Positions 17,105 through 25,420 of a DNA stretch of 64,000 nt are shown here, piece after piece (position 1 is the first letter of the stretch; the number at the start of each line of letters is the position of its first letter). The DNA comes from JACVRW01 sp963728155 (GTDB lineage: Bacteria > Actinomycetota > Thermoleophilia > Solirubrobacterales > Thermoleophilaceae): the NCBI GenBank assembly GCA_963728155.1, contig CAVSJF010000007.1, positions 910,430-974,429 on the forward strand, written 5' to 3'. The notes beneath the pieces are model-generated. The model was not told where the DNA came from, made no database searches, and worked only from the letters and a program-made list of their open reading frames with translations. The position numbers and the translations under genes are program-made.

Positions 17105-18510
17105 GGCGCCTCGCCGCCCTGGTGGCGGCGTCGCTGGTGGCTGCGCTGGGCGCCGGGGCGGCGCCGGCGTCGGCCGAGCCGCTGACGGTGATGACCTTCA
17201 ACGTCTGGTACGGCGGCGTGCAGGTCGACTTCCCCCAGATCGGCGCCGCCATCCGCCGCGCGGACGCTGACATCGTGGGCCTGCAGGAGCCGGAGGGCAA
17301 CACGCGCGCGATCGCCCGCGCGGCCGGACTGCCCTACGTGGACGAGAGCCTGCACCTGATCTCGCGCTATCCCCTCTATGCCGCCGAGCGCGGCGGGGTG
17401 CGCTTCGCCTACGCCGCGATCCACCCCCGCAAGGTGGTGGCGATCACCAACGTGCACCTGCTCTCGAGTCCCTACGGGCCGGAGCTCCAGCGCGACGGCA
17501 AGTCGCGGCGCGCCATCCTGAAGAACGAGCGCGTGACCCGGTTGAGCGGGATCACGCCCTACGTGCGCCCGCTGGCGCGCCTGTCGGACGCCGGGATCCC
17601 GACCTTCCTGACCGGCGACTTCAACACTCCCTCGCACCTCGACGAGCCGTTTCCGTGGCCCGTGTCGAGGGCTCTGGTCGCGGCCGGCTTTCGCGACTCC
17701 TACCGCGAGGCCCACCCCGACCCGGTGGCGCGCCCCGGCTTCACCTGGACCGCGGGCACACCGCCGCCCCGGATCCGCAAGGAGGAGACCGTCGACCGCA
17801 TCGACTGGGTGATCGCGCGCGGCCCGGCCACCACCTTGACCAGCTCGCTGGTGGGCGAGCTGGGCGGGCCCGACGTCGACGTGGGCCTGGAGCGCTGGGG
17901 CTCTGACCACCGCGCCGTGGCCTCGACCTTCGACGTGGAAGCGGCGCCCGCTCCGGCGCTGGTGGACACCGATCAGCGTGTGGTGCGCCGCGGCGAGCAG
18001 CTGACGATCCGTTATGCCAGCCACAGGGGCCGCAGCATCGGCATCCTGCCCGCGCACGGCGACCGGCCCATCGTCACCCTTCCCATCTACGACGCCTCCG
18101 ACCACCAGGCCGGCTTCTTCGGCACGAGCTCCCTGCCGCCGGGCACCTACCGCGCCGCTCTGCTCAACGGCCGCGGCGGCGTAGAAGCCACCTCGCGCTT
18201 CTGGGTGCTGCCCCGGGGAGCGCAGCCGCGCGTGAGCGTGGACCGGCCGGCCTACGCGCCGGGAGACCCGATCCGCCTGCGCTGGCGAAACGCCCCGGGC
18301 AACAAGTACGACTGGGTCGGGATCTTCCCCGGAGGGCCGCTCAACGTCTACAACTACCTGGGCTTCAGCTACGTCGGGGCCGTCCCCCACGGGAGCCTGG
18401 CCATGACGCAGGCGGACCTGGGCAAGCTCGCGCCCGGCCGGTACACGGCGGCGCTGATGCTGGACGACGGCTACAGCGTGCTGGCCCGGACGAGCTTCAC
18501 GGTTCGCTGA
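17101..18510 (+). CDS. Secreted endonuclease/exonuclease/phosphatase-family protein
   Basis: The GTG start at 17101 overlaps the ATPase stop and gives 469 residues with a signal peptide (VAASLVAALGAGAAPASAEP). The EEP fold follows, with all main catalytic motifs: MTFNVWYGG, IVGLQEPEGN (metal-binding Glu), LTGDFNTPSHLD, DRIDWVI and GSDHRAVASTF. The C-terminal region (from about residue 285) has two beta-rich segments, the second containing PAYAPGDPIRLRWRNAPG, YDWVGIFP and PGRYTAALML, which look like immunoglobulin-like domains. The enzyme would cleave a phosphodiester or phosphate monoester outside the cell; candidates are lipids, nucleic acids or phosphorylated metabolites. Its place at the end of an amine-importer operon suggests release of an importable amine, for example from a phospholipid head group, but this is inference. 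Confidence 0.82.
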   Translation: MRRLAALVAASLVAALGAGAAPASAEPLTVMTFNVWYGGVQVDFPQIGAAIRRADADIVGLQEPEGNTRAIARAAGLPYVDESLHLISRYPLYAAERGGVRFAYAAIHPRKVVAITNVHLLSSPYGPELQRDGKSRRAILKNERVTRLSGITPYVRPLARLSDAGIPTFLTGDFNTPSHLDEPFPWPVSRALVAAGFRDSYREAHPDPVARPGFTWTAGTPPPRIRKEETVDRIDWVIARGPATTLTSSLVGELGGPDVDVGLERWGSDHRAVASTFDVEAAPAPALVDTDQRVVRRGEQLTIRYASHRGRSIGILPAHGDRPIVTLPIYDASDHQAGFFGTSSLPPGTYRAALLNGRGGVEATSRFWVLPRGAQPRVSVDRPAYAPGDPIRLRWRNAPGNKYDWVGIFPGGPLNVYNYLGFSYVGAVPHGSLAMTQADLGKLAPGRYTAALMLDDGYSVLARTSFTVR

Positions 18511-18511
18511 G

Positions 18512-19492
18512 TCAGCGCGTGGTGTAGGGCCCGAAGGACACGGCGTGGTAGCCCTTGGCTCCAACCGCGCGGGCCAGCGGGCTGCGGGCGTCCTCGCCGG
18601 CGTCGACGCTGTCGAGCACGTGGCGGAAGTCGTAGCGCGGGGCCCAGCCCAGCTCCGTGCGCGCGAGTGAGTTGACGTAGACCCGCTCGATGCTGTCGAA
18701 CATCGTCCAGCCGCGGCGGGCGTAGGTTTCCTCGTAGCCGGGGAAGTGACGGCGCACAACGGCGGGCGCATCGCTGCGCAGCTCCTCGAGGTCGCCGGGC
18801 GTGAACGGCGTGGTGGCGCTGACGATGTACTTCCCGAAGCCGATGGCGGCGGCGCGATCGAGCGCGAGCAGGTGCGCGCTGACCACGTCCTCGAGGTCCA
18901 CGCGCCGGTAGAGGTACTCGTTGGCCTTGAGGTTCTCGTCGGCGTAGGCCGCGCGCACCTCGTCGCGATCGTCCTGCTCGGGAAAGAAGCGCGAGGTGCG
19001 CAGGATCAGGCAGGGGAGGCCGTGGTCCTGGTGCACGAGGCGGCACAGGTCCTCGGCCGCTGTCTTGGTCACGCCGTAGATGTTCCTCGGCACGGGCACC
19101 ACGTCCTCGGTGATCCAGGCCGCGGGAGCGCCGGGGGGCGGGGCGAGCGCGCGCCCGAAGGCGCTGGTGGTGCTGGTGAACACGAAGCTGTCCACCTCGC
19201 TCGCAACAGCTTCCTCGAGCAGGTTCAGCGTGCCCGTGACGTTGGTGTCCACGAACTCCTGGCGGGCATGGGAGCCCACGTGCGGCTTGTGCAGCGTGGC
19301 CGCGTGGAGCACGGCGCCGACCCCGTCGAGGGCGCGCCGCACCAGGTCGCGATCGGCCACCGAGCCGACGATGTCCGTGAAGGGCGACTCGAGCAGGTCG
19401 AGGCCCAGGGCGTCGCGCCCCTGGTCGCGCAGGGTTCGCATGAGCGCCTCGCCGAGATGGCCGGCGCTGCCGGTGACGAGGATCTTGGACAC
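18512..19492 (-). CDS. NAD-dependent epimerase/dehydratase (extended SDR)
   Basis: A 326-residue extended short-chain dehydrogenase with the nucleotide-binding motif ILVTGSAGHLGEAL at residues 4-17 and the catalytic NIYGVTKTAAEDL (Tyr and Lys of YxxxK), preceded by VFTSTTSAFG. The substrate-binding C-terminal part is typical in length (RYDFRHVLDSVDAGEDARSP). Relatives act on nucleotide sugars or similar compounds. The gene is convergent with the phosphodiesterase gene, with one base between the stop codons, and stands alone on its strand. No partner suggests a specific substrate. Confidence 0.85.
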   Translation of the reverse strand: MSKILVTGSAGHLGEALMRTLRDQGRDALGLDLLESPFTDIVGSVADRDLVRRALDGVGAVLHAATLHKPHVGSHARQEFVDTNVTGTLNLLEEAVASEVDSFVFTSTTSAFGRALAPPPGAPAAWITEDVVPVPRNIYGVTKTAAEDLCRLVHQDHGLPCLILRTSRFFPEQDDRDEVRAAYADENLKANEYLYRRVDLEDVVSAHLLALDRAAAIGFGKYIVSATTPFTPGDLEELRSDAPAVVRRHFPGYEETYARRGWTMFDSIERVYVNSLARTELGWAPRYDFRHVLDSVDAGEDARSPLARAVGAKGYHAVSFGPYTTR

Positions 19493-19514
19493 GGAGACGA
19501 CGTTATAGGGGCGC

Positions 19515-20463
19515 CTACCCGGCGGCCGCTGAGGTGCGCTCAGCCGTCAGGGCCGTCCCGGCGCCGAGCGCCAGGCACAGCGGCGAGTACACGCTCACGT
19601 CGAGCCGGGCGTACGCGCCGTCCAGGCCATGGGCCGTCGACGCGGCCAGCCCTCCGGCGCCGCGGGCCAGCAGCATCCCGGCGACCGTCCAGGATCCCGC
19701 GCGCGCGAGGCTCGACCGGCTGCCGGTGGCCGTGGCGCGGACCATGCCGGCGGCGGTCGCCAGGAGTCCGGCCACCGCCCACGTCGCCCATTCGGGCGGC
19801 AGCTCGCCGCTGCCGATCACCCGCTCCGCGAAGGCCTCGTCGCTGCCGCCCGGCCAACGCCAGCCGAGGGCCCACGCGGCGTGCAGCACGGCGATGGCGC
19901 CCAGTCCGGCGGGCACCGCGGCACCCGCGGCGCGGACGACCCGCCCGGGCCGGTCGCGGCGTCGCGCCAGCAACCGGGCCTCCACGGCGTTCATGGCTCG
20001 CATCCAGCCCGGCACGGGAGCCTGCGCGGCGATGCGGCCGGACGTGGCCAGCTCGGCGCGGTCGAGCAGGTCCTCGACCAGCTGGTCGTGCATGGCCAGC
20101 AGCGACGGTGTGAACGGGGCTGAGCACGCCAGTGACCCCGGCGTGGAGAGTGTGCACCAGTCGTGAGCGCTCGCCGGACAGCGGAACGACGTCGATCCGG
20201 TGCATGCCCTCCAAGCCGGAGCCCGGTGTGAAGCGGCACACGACCGCGCGTCCTGGGTCGTGCTCCTCCACCGAGTACGCGATCACCCCGTGCCCTCCGC
20301 GCGAGCCGACCTCGAGCCCGCGGTCGAGCTTCAGCGGGGTGGTGGGCCAGCGCTCGGTCGGCCACAGCTGATCGTCTTCGCCGGCGAGGCTCTCCAGCAG
20401 TTCGCCGACCCTATCGGCCCCGGCCGGAAGCTCTCTCGAGTGCACGCTCTGAACTATCCCCAT
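19515..20463 (-). CDS. SRPBCC-like domain fused to a DUF3995-like membrane domain, one frame break
   Basis: The gene starts at ATG 20463 with MGIVQSVHSRELPAGADRV. Its first ~115 residues fit a small SRPBCC-type ligand-binding domain (LWPTERWPTTPLKLDRGLEV, DPGRAVVCRFTPGSGLEGMH). A frame break near 20113 separates this from about 195 residues containing several membrane helices (AGLGAIAVLHAAWALGWRWP, ATWAVAGLLATAAGMV, SVYSPLCLALGAGTAL), which resemble DUF3995 proteins. Removing one G joins them into about 315 residues. It is divergent from a TetR gene across a double palindrome, so it is very likely that regulator's target. Function unknown. Confidence 0.6.
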
Positions 20464-20474
20464 CACGATTCCTT

Positions 20475-20512
20475 CCATACTGTTGCGTATGGCACCATAC
20501 TGTACCGTATGG
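20475..20512. promoter_or_regulatory. Tandem 18-base palindromes between divergent genes (TetR operator)
   Basis: Two copies of CCATAC-6-GTATGG lie side by side: 20475-20492 with spacer TGTTGC and 20495-20512 with spacer TGTACC. They are centred 20 bases apart. The second overlaps the ATG of the TetR gene at 20509, and the first lies 12 bases from the start of the divergent SRPBCC/DUF3995 gene. Perfect six-base arms in both copies in a 45-base divergent gap are the classic form of a TetR-type operator controlling both directions. Confidence 0.8.
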
Positions 20513-21070
20513 CGCTCTCCCGAGACGACTGGATCCGAGCGGCCCTCCTGGCCATCGCCGAGCGCGGCTCGGCCGAGGTGGCCGTGGAGCGGCTCGCCGT
20601 CCAGCTGGGGGCCACGAAGGGCAGCTTCTACTGGCACTTCGCCAACCGGGGCGAGCTCGTGACCGAGGCTCTGGCGTTGTGGGAGCGCGAGGGCACCGAT
20701 GACTTCATCACCGCGTTCAGCGGCATCACCGATCCCGTGGAGCGCCTGCGCCGGCTGCTCACCGCGGCCATGGACGACGAGGACAACGAGCACGGCGCGG
20801 CCGACGCCGCGCTGCTCGCCGCGCGGGCGGACCCGGTGATCGCCGAGGTGATCGATCGCGTGCAGGCCAAGCGGCTGGGCTTCCTCGAACGGTGCTTCTC
20901 CGAGATGGGCTTCCCGCCCGCGGAGTCGCGCCACCGGGCGCGCGATCAGCTACAGCATCTACCTCGGCTGGTACGGCCAGCTACCGGCCCAGCCGGGCGC
21001 GGCTCCCTCGGCCCGCGAGCGCGCGGCCTACGAGCGGATCGCCGTCGACCTGCTCACGCGCCCGCGCTGA
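20509..21070 (+). CDS. TetR-family regulator, one frame break near the 3' end
   Basis: The protein starts MALSRDDWIRAALLAIAERG and has the helix-turn-helix VERLAVQLGATKGSFYWHF. The C-terminal part includes FITAFSGITDPVERLRRLL and RVQAKRLGFLERCFSEMGF. At about 20941 an extra G shifts the frame. Removing it restores a sensible ending, ISYSIYLGWYGQLPAQPG to AVDLLTRPR, with a TGA at 21068-21070 and a total of about 186 residues. The GSFYWHF recognition helix is typical of a large actinobacterial TetR group. It presumably binds the tandem palindromes at its own start and controls the divergent gene. Its last 43 bases overlap the convergent oxidoreductase gene. Confidence 0.75.
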
Positions 21071-22677
21071 AGCGGAAGCCGCGACCGCCGCTGCGCGCCC
21101 CGGCGGTCCTTGAGGATCCGCTGCGCCGCGTTGTGCCCGCAGGCCGCCATCACCCCGCCGCCGGGATGGGTGCCCGCGCCGCACAGGTAGAGGCCGTCGA
21201 CCGGCGTGGCGTACTGGGCCAGCAGCGGGGAGGGCCGCATGAAGGCCATCTGGTTGAGCCCCTGCTCGCCCTGGAAGATCGAGCCGCCGACCAGGCCGTA
21301 GATGTTCTCGAGGTCGGGCGGGGCCAGCACCTCCCAGTGCACCAGCGCCTCCTTCACGTTGGGCGCGTGCTCGGCCACGATGTCGAGGCAGCGCCGCGCG
21401 TAGTCCTCGCGCCCTCCCTCGGGCCAGTCGCTCTCGCGGTAGGGGCCGTACTGGGTGAACATCGTGAGCACGGTGCTGCCGTCGTCGCTGAGCGAGGGGT
21501 CGACCGCGGTCGGCACCTCGACCTCCACGTAGGGGCCCTCGGCCGGCACGCCGCGCGCCGCGTCCTGCCAGGCTCGCTCCAGATAGTCGATAGACGGACA
21601 TAGGGCGAGGCTGGTGCGCAGCAACAGGCCGGCCTCCTCCGGCAGGGCGCGGTCGAAGCGGGGCGGCTCGGACAGGATGCAGTTGATCTTCACCGAGCCG
21701 CCGCGGCTGCGGTAGCGCTCCATGTCGCGCACCACCTCCTCGGGGAAGTGCTCCGCGCCGGCCAGCTCGAGCACCGTGGTGCGCGGGTGGGCGCCGGACA
21801 CCACCAGCGGGGCCTCGATCTCCTCGCCCGAATCGAGCGTCACGCCGGTGGTGCGCCCGTCGCGCACGTCGATCGACCGCACGGCCGCGCCGGTGCGGAT
21901 GGTCGCGCCCGACGCCTCGGCGCTGCGCGCCAGCGCCTGCGAGATCCCGCCCATTCCGCCCTTCACGTGCCCCCACAGCCCGCTCACGCCGTCGAGCTCC
22001 CCGAGCGCGTGATGGAGCAGGTTGTAGGCCGTGCCTGGAGTGCGCGGACCGGCCCACACGCCCACCACGCCGGTGGAGGCGAAGGCGCCCTTGATCACGT
22101 CGGTCTCGAACCATTCGTCGAGCAGGTCGCCCACCGACATCGTCATCACGCGAAAGAGCTCGTGCAGGTCGCGCTTCTTGAGGCCGGCGGTACGGCCGGC
22201 CTCGCGCACCAGCGAGAGGAGGTCGCCCGGGCGCTTGGACCCGAGAGCCGGGGGCGGGCGCAGCATCAGCGGGCGCAGGAAGTCCGCCATCTGGGTGAGC
22301 AGGGCCTCGAATCCCTCGTAGGCGGCGGCGTCCTTGCGCGAATACGGCTCGATCGAGCGGCGCGTGGCCTCCGAGTCGTTGAAGAACATGATGGGGCGTC
22401 CGTCGGCGGCGATCGTGGCGAAGGCCGGATCGAGCGGGACCGCCTCGTAGCCGAAGCGGGCCAGCTCGAGATCGGCGATCACCTTGGGCTGGAGCATCGA
22501 CACCACGTAGGAGGCGCGCGAGACCCGCTGCCCGGGCCACACCTCCTCGGTCACGCAGGCGCCGCCGAGGATGTCGCGGCGCTCGAGCACGCACGTGTCG
22601 AGGCCCGCGCGCGCGAGGTAGCCGGCGCAGGCCAGGCCGTTGTGCCCGCCGCCGACGACGATCGCGTCGTGGCTCAA
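21028..22677 (-). CDS. Phytoene-desaturase-like NAD(P)/FAD-dependent oxidoreductase
   Basis: A 549-residue flavoprotein beginning at TTG 22677 with AIVVGGGHNGLACAGYLARAG and LERRDILGGACVTEE, the FAD-binding signature of the CrtI/PYROXD2 group. The C-terminal flavin segment VDGLYLCGAGTHPGGGVMAACGHNAA is intact. The length agrees with this group rather than the shorter amine oxidases. No carotenoid genes are nearby; instead its start overlaps the aminotransferase stop by four bases, so it belongs to the amine region and may oxidise an amine-derived intermediate. Such neighbours of class III aminotransferases are often poorly characterised. Substrate unknown. Confidence 0.8.
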   Translation of the reverse strand: MSHDAIVVGGGHNGLACAGYLARAGLDTCVLERRDILGGACVTEEVWPGQRVSRASYVVSMLQPKVIADLELARFGYEAVPLDPAFATIAADGRPIMFFNDSEATRRSIEPYSRKDAAAYEGFEALLTQMADFLRPLMLRPPPALGSKRPGDLLSLVREAGRTAGLKKRDLHELFRVMTMSVGDLLDEWFETDVIKGAFASTGVVGVWAGPRTPGTAYNLLHHALGELDGVSGLWGHVKGGMGGISQALARSAEASGATIRTGAAVRSIDVRDGRTTGVTLDSGEEIEAPLVVSGAHPRTTVLELAGAEHFPEEVVRDMERYRSRGGSVKINCILSEPPRFDRALPEEAGLLLRTSLALCPSIDYLERAWQDAARGVPAEGPYVEVEVPTAVDPSLSDDGSTVLTMFTQYGPYRESDWPEGGREDYARRCLDIVAEHAPNVKEALVHWEVLAPPDLENIYGLVGGSIFQGEQGLNQMAFMRPSPLLAQYATPVDGLYLCGAGTHPGGGVMAACGHNAAQRILKDRRGAQRRSRLPLQRGRVSRSTAIRS

Positions 22678-24053
22678 GCCACCACCTGCATCCGGTCGCC
22701 CGCCTCGGACAACACGTCATGCAGCGTGGAGACGATGAACTCGAACTCCTCGGGACCGGCCACGAGCGGCGGCGAGATCTGCACCACCGGGTCGCCGCGG
22801 TCATCCGAGCGGCAGATCAGTCCGCGCTCGAAGAGCTGAGGTGAGACGAAGCCACGCAGGAGCTCCTCGCACTCTTCGTCGCTGAAGCCCTCCCGGGTGT
22901 CCGAGTTCTTGACCAGCTCGAGGGCGTAGAAGAAGCCGCAGCCGCGAACGTCGCCCACGATCGGAAGCTCGAGCAGCGTCTCGAGCTGCGCGCGAAACTC
23001 GGGCTCGGACTCGCGCACGTGCTCGACGATGCCCTCGCGCTTCATGATCTCGATGTTCTTCAGCGCCACCGCGGCCTGCACGGGGTGGCCGCCGAAGGTG
23101 ATGCCGTGCGAGTACATGGCGCCCGGCTTCGCGAACGGCTCCATCACGCGCTCGCTGGCGATCAGCGCACCGATCGACGCGTACGCCGAGGACATTCCCT
23201 TGGCGCTGGTGATCATGTCCGGGCGGATGTCGAAGCGCTCGGAGGCAAACCAGTGGCCGGTGCGCCCGAAGCCGGTGATCACCTCGTCGGCACAGAGCAG
23301 GATGCCGTGTTCGTCGCACAGGGCGCGCACGCCCTGGAAATAGCCGGCCGGGGGCATGAAGGAGCCGCCCGCGTTCTGCACCGGCTCCATGATCACCATG
23401 GCCACGGTGCCCGGCCCGGCGTGGATGATGGTCTGCTCGAGCTCGTCCAGCAATAAGGCCGTGAACTGCTCCTCGGTCTCGTCGGGAGGGCGGTGGTAGC
23501 GGTTGGTGTTCGACACGTGCAGCGTGTCGGGCACGAGCGGCTCGAACATGGTCTTCAGCTCGGTGCAGCCGTTGATCGAGAGCGCACCCATGGTTGTGCC
23601 GTGATAGGCCACGCGCCGCCCGATGGCCTTCCAGCGCCGCTCCCCGCGGGCCGCGTGGTACTGACGCGCCAGCTTCCAGGCCGCCTCCACGGCCTCGGAC
23701 CCGCCGGAGACGAAGAAGCAGCGGTTGAGGTCTCCGGGGGCGAGCTGGGCCAGCTCGGCGGCCAGCTCGATCGCGCGCGGGTGGGCGAAGGTCCAGTTGG
23801 TGGCGAAGGGCAGCTCGCGCATCTGCGCCGCGGCCGCTTCGCCCATCTCCTCCCCGAAGCCGTAGCCGATGTTCACGCAGAACAGGCCGGAGAGAGCGTC
23901 GAGGTAGCGCTTGCCGTGAGAGTCTTCGAGGTGGCAGCCGTCGCCGCTGACCATCACCTGCAGCTGCCCTGGATCCTCCATGTCGCCCATGTGGGTGAAA
24001 TGCAGCCAGAGGTGGTCGGCCGCCTTCTGGTGCAGCCCGTTGCCCGAGTCCAT
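22674..24053 (-). CDS. Class III pyridoxal-phosphate aminotransferase
   Basis: From ATG 24053 the protein is 459 residues long and has all class III marks: FFVSGGSEAVEAAWKLARQY, the AYHGTTMGALS segment, LLCADEVITGFGRTGHWF (Asp for the pyridine nitrogen) and the PLP lysine in MITSAKGMSSAY. Relatives are omega-amino-acid:pyruvate and putrescine/diamine transaminases. The substrate range cannot be read directly, but the setting between two amine oxidoreductases and near a polyamine-type importer fits a diamine or omega-amino acid. It is divergent from the second amine oxidase gene, whose promoter lies in the 16-base gap and reaches into the start region. Confidence 0.88.
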   Translation of the reverse strand: MDSGNGLHQKAADHLWLHFTHMGDMEDPGQLQVMVSGDGCHLEDSHGKRYLDALSGLFCVNIGYGFGEEMGEAAAAQMRELPFATNWTFAHPRAIELAAELAQLAPGDLNRCFFVSGGSEAVEAAWKLARQYHAARGERRWKAIGRRVAYHGTTMGALSINGCTELKTMFEPLVPDTLHVSNTNRYHRPPDETEEQFTALLLDELEQTIIHAGPGTVAMVIMEPVQNAGGSFMPPAGYFQGVRALCDEHGILLCADEVITGFGRTGHWFASERFDIRPDMITSAKGMSSAYASIGALIASERVMEPFAKPGAMYSHGITFGGHPVQAAVALKNIEIMKREGIVEHVRESEPEFRAQLETLLELPIVGDVRGCGFFYALELVKNSDTREGFSDEECEELLRGFVSPQLFERGLICRSDDRGDPVVQISPPLVAGPEEFEFIVSTLHDVLSEAGDRMQVVA

Positions 24054-24062
24054 CGGCGGCAG

Positions 24063-24090
24063 TATAGTCGTGCGGCTGACTACAAAGTCA
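24063..24090 (+). promoter_or_regulatory. Second copy of the amine-region promoter and operator
   Basis: TATAGT at 24063-24068 is followed by the perfect inverted repeat TGACT-ACAA-AGTCA at 24077-24090. The -10-like box and repeat have essentially the same spacing as at the Rieske oxygenase promoter (10763/10776). The likely transcription start falls at or just before the repeat. The GTG at 24070 used for the longest reading frame would then lie upstream of the message start, so an in-frame GTG at 24106 is an alternative start for the oxidase. The divergent aminotransferase gene begins only 10 bases from TATAGT and could be under the same control. Confidence 0.6.
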
Positions 24091-25416
24091 ACACGAGACG
24101 CCGTTGTGATCGGCGCCGGCCTGGCGGGGCTGGCCGCCGCGCGCGACCTGGCGCGGGCGGGCACCGACGTGATGGTGCTGGAGGCCCGCGCGCGCACGGG
24201 CGGCCGCGTGGAGCAGCAGTGGCTGCCCGACGGGCGTCCGGTGCAGCTGGGCGGCGAGCTCACAGCCGAATGGCAGTACGCCTATCTCGAGCTGGTGGCC
24301 GAGCTCGGGCTGACGGTCGGAGCCCAGCTACACGGCGCTCGATCTCCCCTACGCGTGGGGGGCGCACGAGGGCATCGCCATCGGCGACGACGGCGCCCTG
24401 GATGGACGCGGCCGACCTCGACGATCTCGCGCGCGTGGACGGCGAGCTGGCCGCGCTATCGCGCAGCGTGGATCCGGCCGACCCCTGGAGCCACCCCGAC
24501 GCCGCGCGGCTCGACTCGCTCAGCGTGGGAGCGTGGATGCGCTCGGTGGGCGCTCGCCCCGGGGTGCTGCGCCTGGCCGAGACGATGGCGCTGCTCGCTC
24601 TGCACCGACTCGATCGAGCGCACCTCGCTGCTGGCCCAGCTGCGCAAGGAGGCCGCGGCCGGCGGACACGGCTTCTATGACGAGACGCGCTGGGAGACCC
24701 TCCGCGTGGCCGAGGGCTCGGCCACGGTGGCGCAGCGGATGACCGAGGAGCTCGGCGAGCGCGTGCGCCTCGGCTGCGTGGTCGAGTCGATCGACGTGGC
24801 GCCCGGCGGCTGCGCGGTGGGCCTGCGCGGCGGCGAGACCATCGGCGCCGAGACCGTGGTGTGCGCCCTCCCGGTGGGACCGCTGCGCGACGTGACGGTC
24901 ACCGGCGTGTCGCCCGAGCGCTTGGAGTCGCTGCACCGCCAGCACAGCGCGCTGGCCTTCAAGACGGTGGCCGCCTACCCGACCTCGTTCTGGGCGGTGG
25001 GCGGGGCGGTGATGGAGGGCATCTGGACGTCGGTCTGGATCCAGCGCGACGGAATCCTCTCGTCGCTGACCCCGCCCGACCGGCTGGGCCCCTTCCTGGC
25101 CATGCCGCCGGAGCGGCGGCGCGAGGAGTACCTGGCCACGGTGGCGGCGCTGATGGGCGAGGAGGCCCTCCATCCGCTGCTGCACGCCGAGCGGCTGTGG
25201 GGAATCGACCCGTTCACCCAGGGCTACGTGACCGCGTGGCGGCCGGGCGACGTGATGGCCGTGGGCCCGCTGCACGGCACCCACGAGCCGCCCTTCTACG
25301 TGTGCGGCTCGGACCAGTGGGTGGCCGGCTACATGGAGGGCGCCGTGCGCACCGGGCGCGACGCGGCCGCGCAGGCGCTGGGGCTCGGGCCGCGCGAGTT
25401 TGCCGCGGCTGTGTAG
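24070..25416 (+). CDS. FAD-dependent amine oxidase, three frame breaks
   Basis: A second amine-oxidase-family protein. It opens with AVVIGAGLAGLAAARDLARAG, then VMVLEARARTGGRVEQQWLP and PVQLGGELTAEWQYAYLELV, and ends with a C-terminal flavin segment PFYVCGSDQWVAGYMEGAVRTGRDAA. The frame breaks near 24328, 24395 and 24597. Dropping one base at each joins the pieces through DLPYAWGAHEGIAIGDDG, PWMDAADLDDLARVDGEL and LCTDSIERTSLLAQLRKEA into about 447 residues. Family members oxidise amines with O2. The start may be GTG 24070 or, if the promoter call is right, GTG 24106. The downstream SDR gene is convergent. Confidence 0.75.
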   Translation: MRLTTKSTRDAVVIGAGLAGLAAARDLARAGTDVMVLEARARTGGRVEQQWLPDGRPVQLGGELTAEWQYAYLELVAELGLTVGAQLHGARSPLRVGGARGHRHRRRRRPGWTRPTSTISRAWTASWPRYRAAWIRPTPGATPTPRGSTRSAWERGCARWALAPGCCAWPRRWRCSLCTDSIERTSLLAQLRKEAAAGGHGFYDETRWETLRVAEGSATVAQRMTEELGERVRLGCVVESIDVAPGGCAVGLRGGETIGAETVVCALPVGPLRDVTVTGVSPERLESLHRQHSALAFKTVAAYPTSFWAVGGAVMEGIWTSVWIQRDGILSSLTPPDRLGPFLAMPPERRREEYLATVAALMGEEALHPLLHAERLWGIDPFTQGYVTAWRPGDVMAVGPLHGTHEPPFYVCGSDQWVAGYMEGAVRTGRDAAAQALGLGPREFAAAV

Positions 25417-25420
25417 GCAC

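Noticed and set aside
20200..21603. A 467-residue frame running from the SRPBCC region through the TetR gene
   Set aside because: It begins inside the opposite-strand gene and continues past a frame break. The real TetR start is ATG 20509, at the operator.
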